42,019 bases of DNA from Bacillota bacterium (GTDB lineage: Bacteria; Bacillota; Clostridia; Clostridiales; Caloramatoraceae). The notes below the pieces were generated by a model. It made no database searches. It saw only the letters and a list, made by a program, of their open reading frames with translations, and was not told the origin of the DNA. Each line of letters starts with the position of its first letter. The stretch's first letter is position 1. Location: assembly GCA_023389275.1 (NCBI GenBank), contig JAEWEN010000119.1, positions 1-42,019 of the forward strand, in the 5' to 3' direction. Shown here one piece after another: positions 40,026-42,019 of this stretch. The translations under genes were made by a program, and so were the position numbers.

Positions 40026-40907
40026 TTATTCTATATTTTGAATTTGCTCTCTTATTTTTTCTATTTCACTTTTTATATCTACAACTGTTTTTGTAATTAA
40101 AAGATCATTAGCCTTTGAGCCTATGGTGTTAGTTTCTCTATTCATTTCTTGAATAAGGAAATCTAGTTTTCTTCCTATAGAATCACTACTATTTTCTAAA
40201 GTATCTTTTAATTGTACTATATGACTTTTAAGTCTTACAATTTCTTCAGTAATATTGCATTTATCTGAGAAAAATGCAACTTCATTTAAAAGTTTAGTTT
40301 CATCTATCTCAACATCTTTTAAAAATTCTTTAATTCTTTGAGATATTTTTTCTCTATATTCTTCTACAATACTAGGTGATCTCTCTTCTATTATAGACAT
40401 CATAGATAAAATATTTTCACATCTTTTTAAAATATCTTCACTTAACTTAACTCCCTCAGACTCTCTCATTTTTATAAACATATCAAGAGCTAAATTTAAA
40501 GAAACCTCAAGTGCAGAGTAAACCTTTTCTAGGTCCTCTTCTTTTCTTTCAGTAACTATAACATCAGGTGCCTTAGCTATAAGTGAAAGTGGTATATCGT
40601 CTTTTAGACTTAGTAGATCTTTAATATGTGAATATGCTGAAAAATATGCCTTAGCCATATTATCATCTACATTTACTGTTGTATTATTTTCTAAGACACT
40701 TTCTTCGTTTATGTAAACATCAATTTTACCACGTGATACTTTTGATGATATTAGCTTTCTAATTTTGTCTTCTAAAGAATTAATTGTTCTTGGAAGTCTT
40801 ATATTAATATCTAAGTATCTATTGTTTACGGATTTCATTTCTACATTAAAAATTCTACCATCTACTTCTTCATTTCCTCTTCCATAACCCGTCATGCTTT
40901 TTATCAT
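40026..40907 (-). CDS. yicC: YicC/YloC family endoribonuclease
   Basis: YicC-family proteins are reported endoribonucleases acting on structured or small RNAs. The 293-aa product starts MIKSMTGYGRG, the family hallmark, and contains EMKSVNNRYLDINIRLP, a central coiled region, and the C-terminal DFLIQEMNRETNTIGSKAND. I use the ATG at 40907, with AGGTG at good spacing. An in-frame GTG three codons earlier overlaps that site. It is the first gene of yicC-remA-gmk-rpoZ-coaBC, with a sigma-A promoter 80-110 bp upstream. Confidence 0.95.
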   Translation of the reverse strand: MIKSMTGYGRGNEEVDGRIFNVEMKSVNNRYLDINIRLPRTINSLEDKIRKLISSKVSRGKIDVYINEESVLENNTTVNVDDNMAKAYFSAYSHIKDLLSLKDDIPLSLIAKAPDVIVTERKEEDLEKVYSALEVSLNLALDMFIKMRESEGVKLSEDILKRCENILSMMSIIEERSPSIVEEYREKISQRIKEFLKDVEIDETKLLNEVAFFSDKCNITEEIVRLKSHIVQLKDTLENSSDSIGRKLDFLIQEMNRETNTIGSKANDLLITKTVVDIKSEIEKIREQIQNIE

Positions 40908-40989
40908 TAATTTCACCTACCGCCATTGTATATTATTTCGTTTTGGCCATTTAGTTTATTTTTCGCCACTTTAAAGCATTTTCCTTCTA

Positions 40990-41019
40990 ATTATACATAA
41001 TTACTAATGATTTTATCAA
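40990..41019 (-). promoter_or_regulatory. Sigma-A promoter for the yicC-remA-gmk-rpoZ-coaBC unit
   Basis: On the minus strand TTGATA (41014-41019), 18 bp, perfect TATAAT (40990-40995). It lies just past the dapF stop and gives a leader of about 75 nt. Confidence 0.7.
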
Positions 41020-41026
41020 GGCTTAT

Positions 41027-41851
41027 TTATATATAAACTTCTCCACTGCATATAAATTCTGCTGGACCTTCCATAAAAACTTTACCTTCTTTATATTCTA
41101 TTATCATATTTCCTGAATAAAGCTTTGCATTTACCTTATTTTTATTAATACCTCTTGTTATTCCACTAACTACACTAGCACATGTTCCTGTTCCACATGC
41201 AAATGTAATTCCTGCTCCTCTTTCCCATGTTCTAACTTCTATGTTTTCTTCATCTATATATTTAACAAAATTAACATTTGTATTTTCTTTAAACAAATCT
41301 AACTTTTCTATTATAGCACCATACTCTATAACTTCACTAGGGTTTATTTCATCTACATATACTACTGTGTGAGGAACCCCTAAAAACATAGTTGTTGCAC
41401 TATACTCTTTATTATTAACAACTAGCTTATATTCTTTATTATCTTCATCTCCTATAAATGGAATATCTTCTTTATTATAACTAAACTCACCCATATCTAT
41501 TTTTATTCCACATACCTTATTATCTTTAATATTAAGATATGCAATTAATATACCTGCACCTGTTTCTATAGATATTTCTTCTTTTTTTACTATGTTTTTC
41601 TCATAAACATACTTTGCAAAACATCTTATACCATTTCCACACATACTAGCATAACTGCCATCTGAGTTTATTATTTCCATTTTAATATCAGCAATTGAAG
41701 ATTTATAAACTACTAAAAGACCATCTGCTCCTACTGAAAAGTTTCTATTACAAACTTTTTTAGCTAAAGAATATATATCTACTCCTTGTATATCTTTTTC
41801 TTCTACAACTATAAAATCATTTCCAAGTCCATGCATTTTTGAAAATCTCAT
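41027..41851 (-). CDS. dapF: Diaminopimelate epimerase
   Basis: DapF converts LL- to meso-diaminopimelate for lysine and peptidoglycan. The 274-aa product has the start MRFSKMHGLGNDFIVV and both catalytic cysteines: Cys71 in SMCGNGIRC and Cys219 in FACGTGTCASV. Length is normal. It is not part of this locus in Bacillus. Here it has its own promoter, divergent from rqcH, and lies upstream of the yicC promoter with no clear terminator between. Confidence 0.98.
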   Translation of the reverse strand: MRFSKMHGLGNDFIVVEEKDIQGVDIYSLAKKVCNRNFSVGADGLLVVYKSSIADIKMEIINSDGSYASMCGNGIRCFAKYVYEKNIVKKEEISIETGAGILIAYLNIKDNKVCGIKIDMGEFSYNKEDIPFIGDEDNKEYKLVVNNKEYSATTMFLGVPHTVVYVDEINPSEVIEYGAIIEKLDLFKENTNVNFVKYIDEENIEVRTWERGAGITFACGTGTCASVVSGITRGINKNKVNAKLYSGNMIIEYKEGKVFMEGPAEFICSGEVYI

Positions 41852-41895
41852 ATAATAATCCTCCTATATAATAAGGGTAAATTCTCCTATCTAAG

Positions 41896-41924
41896 TTGAA
41901 GTTTTTATATTATTATATTACTAT
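41896..41924 (+). promoter_or_regulatory. Sigma-A promoter candidate for rqcH
   Basis: TTGAAG (41896-41901), 17 bp, TACTAT (41919-41924). Its -10 region overlaps the dapF -10 on the opposite strand, so the two promoters may compete. Confidence 0.45.
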
Positions 41925-41940
41925 AACTGAAATTAGTTAA
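41912..41940 (-). promoter_or_regulatory. Sigma-A promoter for dapF
   Basis: On the minus strand TTAACT (41935-41940), 17 bp, perfect TATAAT (41912-41917). It overlaps the candidate rqcH promoter on the other strand. Confidence 0.55.
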
Positions 41941-41971
41941 ACATACAAATATATTTTTATGGAGGTATTAT

Positions 41972-42019
41972 ATGCCATTTGATGGATTTTTTACAAACAG
42001 TCTAGTAAAAGAACTTTCT
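41972..42019 (+). CDS. rqcH: Start of NFACT-family protein RqcH (FbpA/YloA), cut by the window edge
   Basis: Sixteen codons are visible, MPFDGFFTNSLVKELS, behind a GGAGGT site. RqcH binds 50S subunits with stalled nascent chains and adds C-terminal alanine tails for degradation; the family was earlier annotated as fibronectin-binding protein. The start resembles the NFACT N-terminus in Bacillus YloA (FDGMFTYGM). YloA is also the neighbour of yloC (yicC) in Bacillus. The catalytic region is beyond the window. Confidence 0.7.
   Translation, partial: MPFDGFFTNSLVKELS

Noticed and set aside
40921..40960. Mini-ORF ATG GCC AAA ACG AAA TAA in the yicC leader, minus strand
   Set aside because: Five codons, no ribosome binding site, and no resemblance to a known leader peptide.
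1..42019. Mobile elements, CRISPR arrays, prophage or defence genes
   Set aside because: No transposase, integrase, direct-repeat spacer array or compositional break was seen; all long genes are core housekeeping or sporulation genes.

Overview
This 42 kb window is a strongly AT-rich stretch of core chromosome from an endospore-forming low-GC Firmicute, most likely Clostridium sensu stricto. The evidence is the gene content (spoVS, two alpha/beta-type small acid-soluble spore proteins, ylbJ, an acetate kinase/phosphotransacetylase pair), the A/T-ending codons, the strong AGGAGG-type ribosome binding sites and the gene order. I cannot name the species. There is no IS element, prophage, CRISPR array, tRNA or rRNA. 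Nearly everything is read from the minus strand; only tmcAL, ylbJ, rpmB and the partial rqcH lie on the plus strand.

Layout, left to right (minus-strand transcription runs right to left). (1) 1-9450: translation and protein-targeting block, transcribed smc-ftsY-ylxM-ffh-rpsP-khpA-rimM-trmD-rplS-rbgA-(rnhB start). It has internal promoters before ylxM and rplS, an L19-type leader before rplS, and intrinsic terminators after khpA and rplS. (2) 9450-14100: spoVS behind a sigma-H-like promoter, a radical SAM protein, rnc, acpP, plsX, rpmF and yceD, mostly short transcription units with readable sigma-A promoters and terminators. (3) 14131-16368: pta-ackA, acetate and ATP formation from acetyl-CoA. 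(4) 16599-20089: the Bacillus ylb cluster equivalents tmcAL and ylbJ, converging on rsmD-coaD. (5) 20229-20852: two tandem SASP genes sharing a forespore-type promoter motif. (6) 20948-25064: recG, fakA (yloV) and yloU. (7) 25327-25917: rpmB (+) converging on two tiny membrane-protein genes that had to be found by hand. (8) 25992-41851: a long minus-strand block dapF / yicC-remA-gmk-rpoZ-coaBC-priA-def-fmt-yugP / rsmB-rlmN-stp-prkC-rsgA-rpe-thiN, with rqcH starting divergently at the right edge.

Functionally the window joins ribosome maturation and translation (rbgA, rimM, trmD, rsmB, rlmN, rsmD, rsgA, fmt, def, four ribosomal proteins), SRP targeting (ffh, ftsY, ylxM), chromosome maintenance (smc, recG, priA), lipid precursor supply (acpP, plsX, fakA), CoA biosynthesis (coaD, coaBC), Ser/Thr signalling (prkC, stp) and sporulation (spoVS, ylbJ, SASPs).

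The most interesting spot is 25556-25917. Two overlooked proteins of 59 and 54 aa sit exactly where Bacillus subtilis keeps spoVM, between thiN and rpmB. The 59-aa protein starts with a Pro-containing basic amphipathic stretch that lines up with SpoVM, followed by two hydrophobic segments. Other points worth a second look are a terminator-like hairpin just downstream of the smc promoter, a perfect palindrome in the pta leader, and convergent genes whose shared terminator encodes the same C-terminal residues on both strands.
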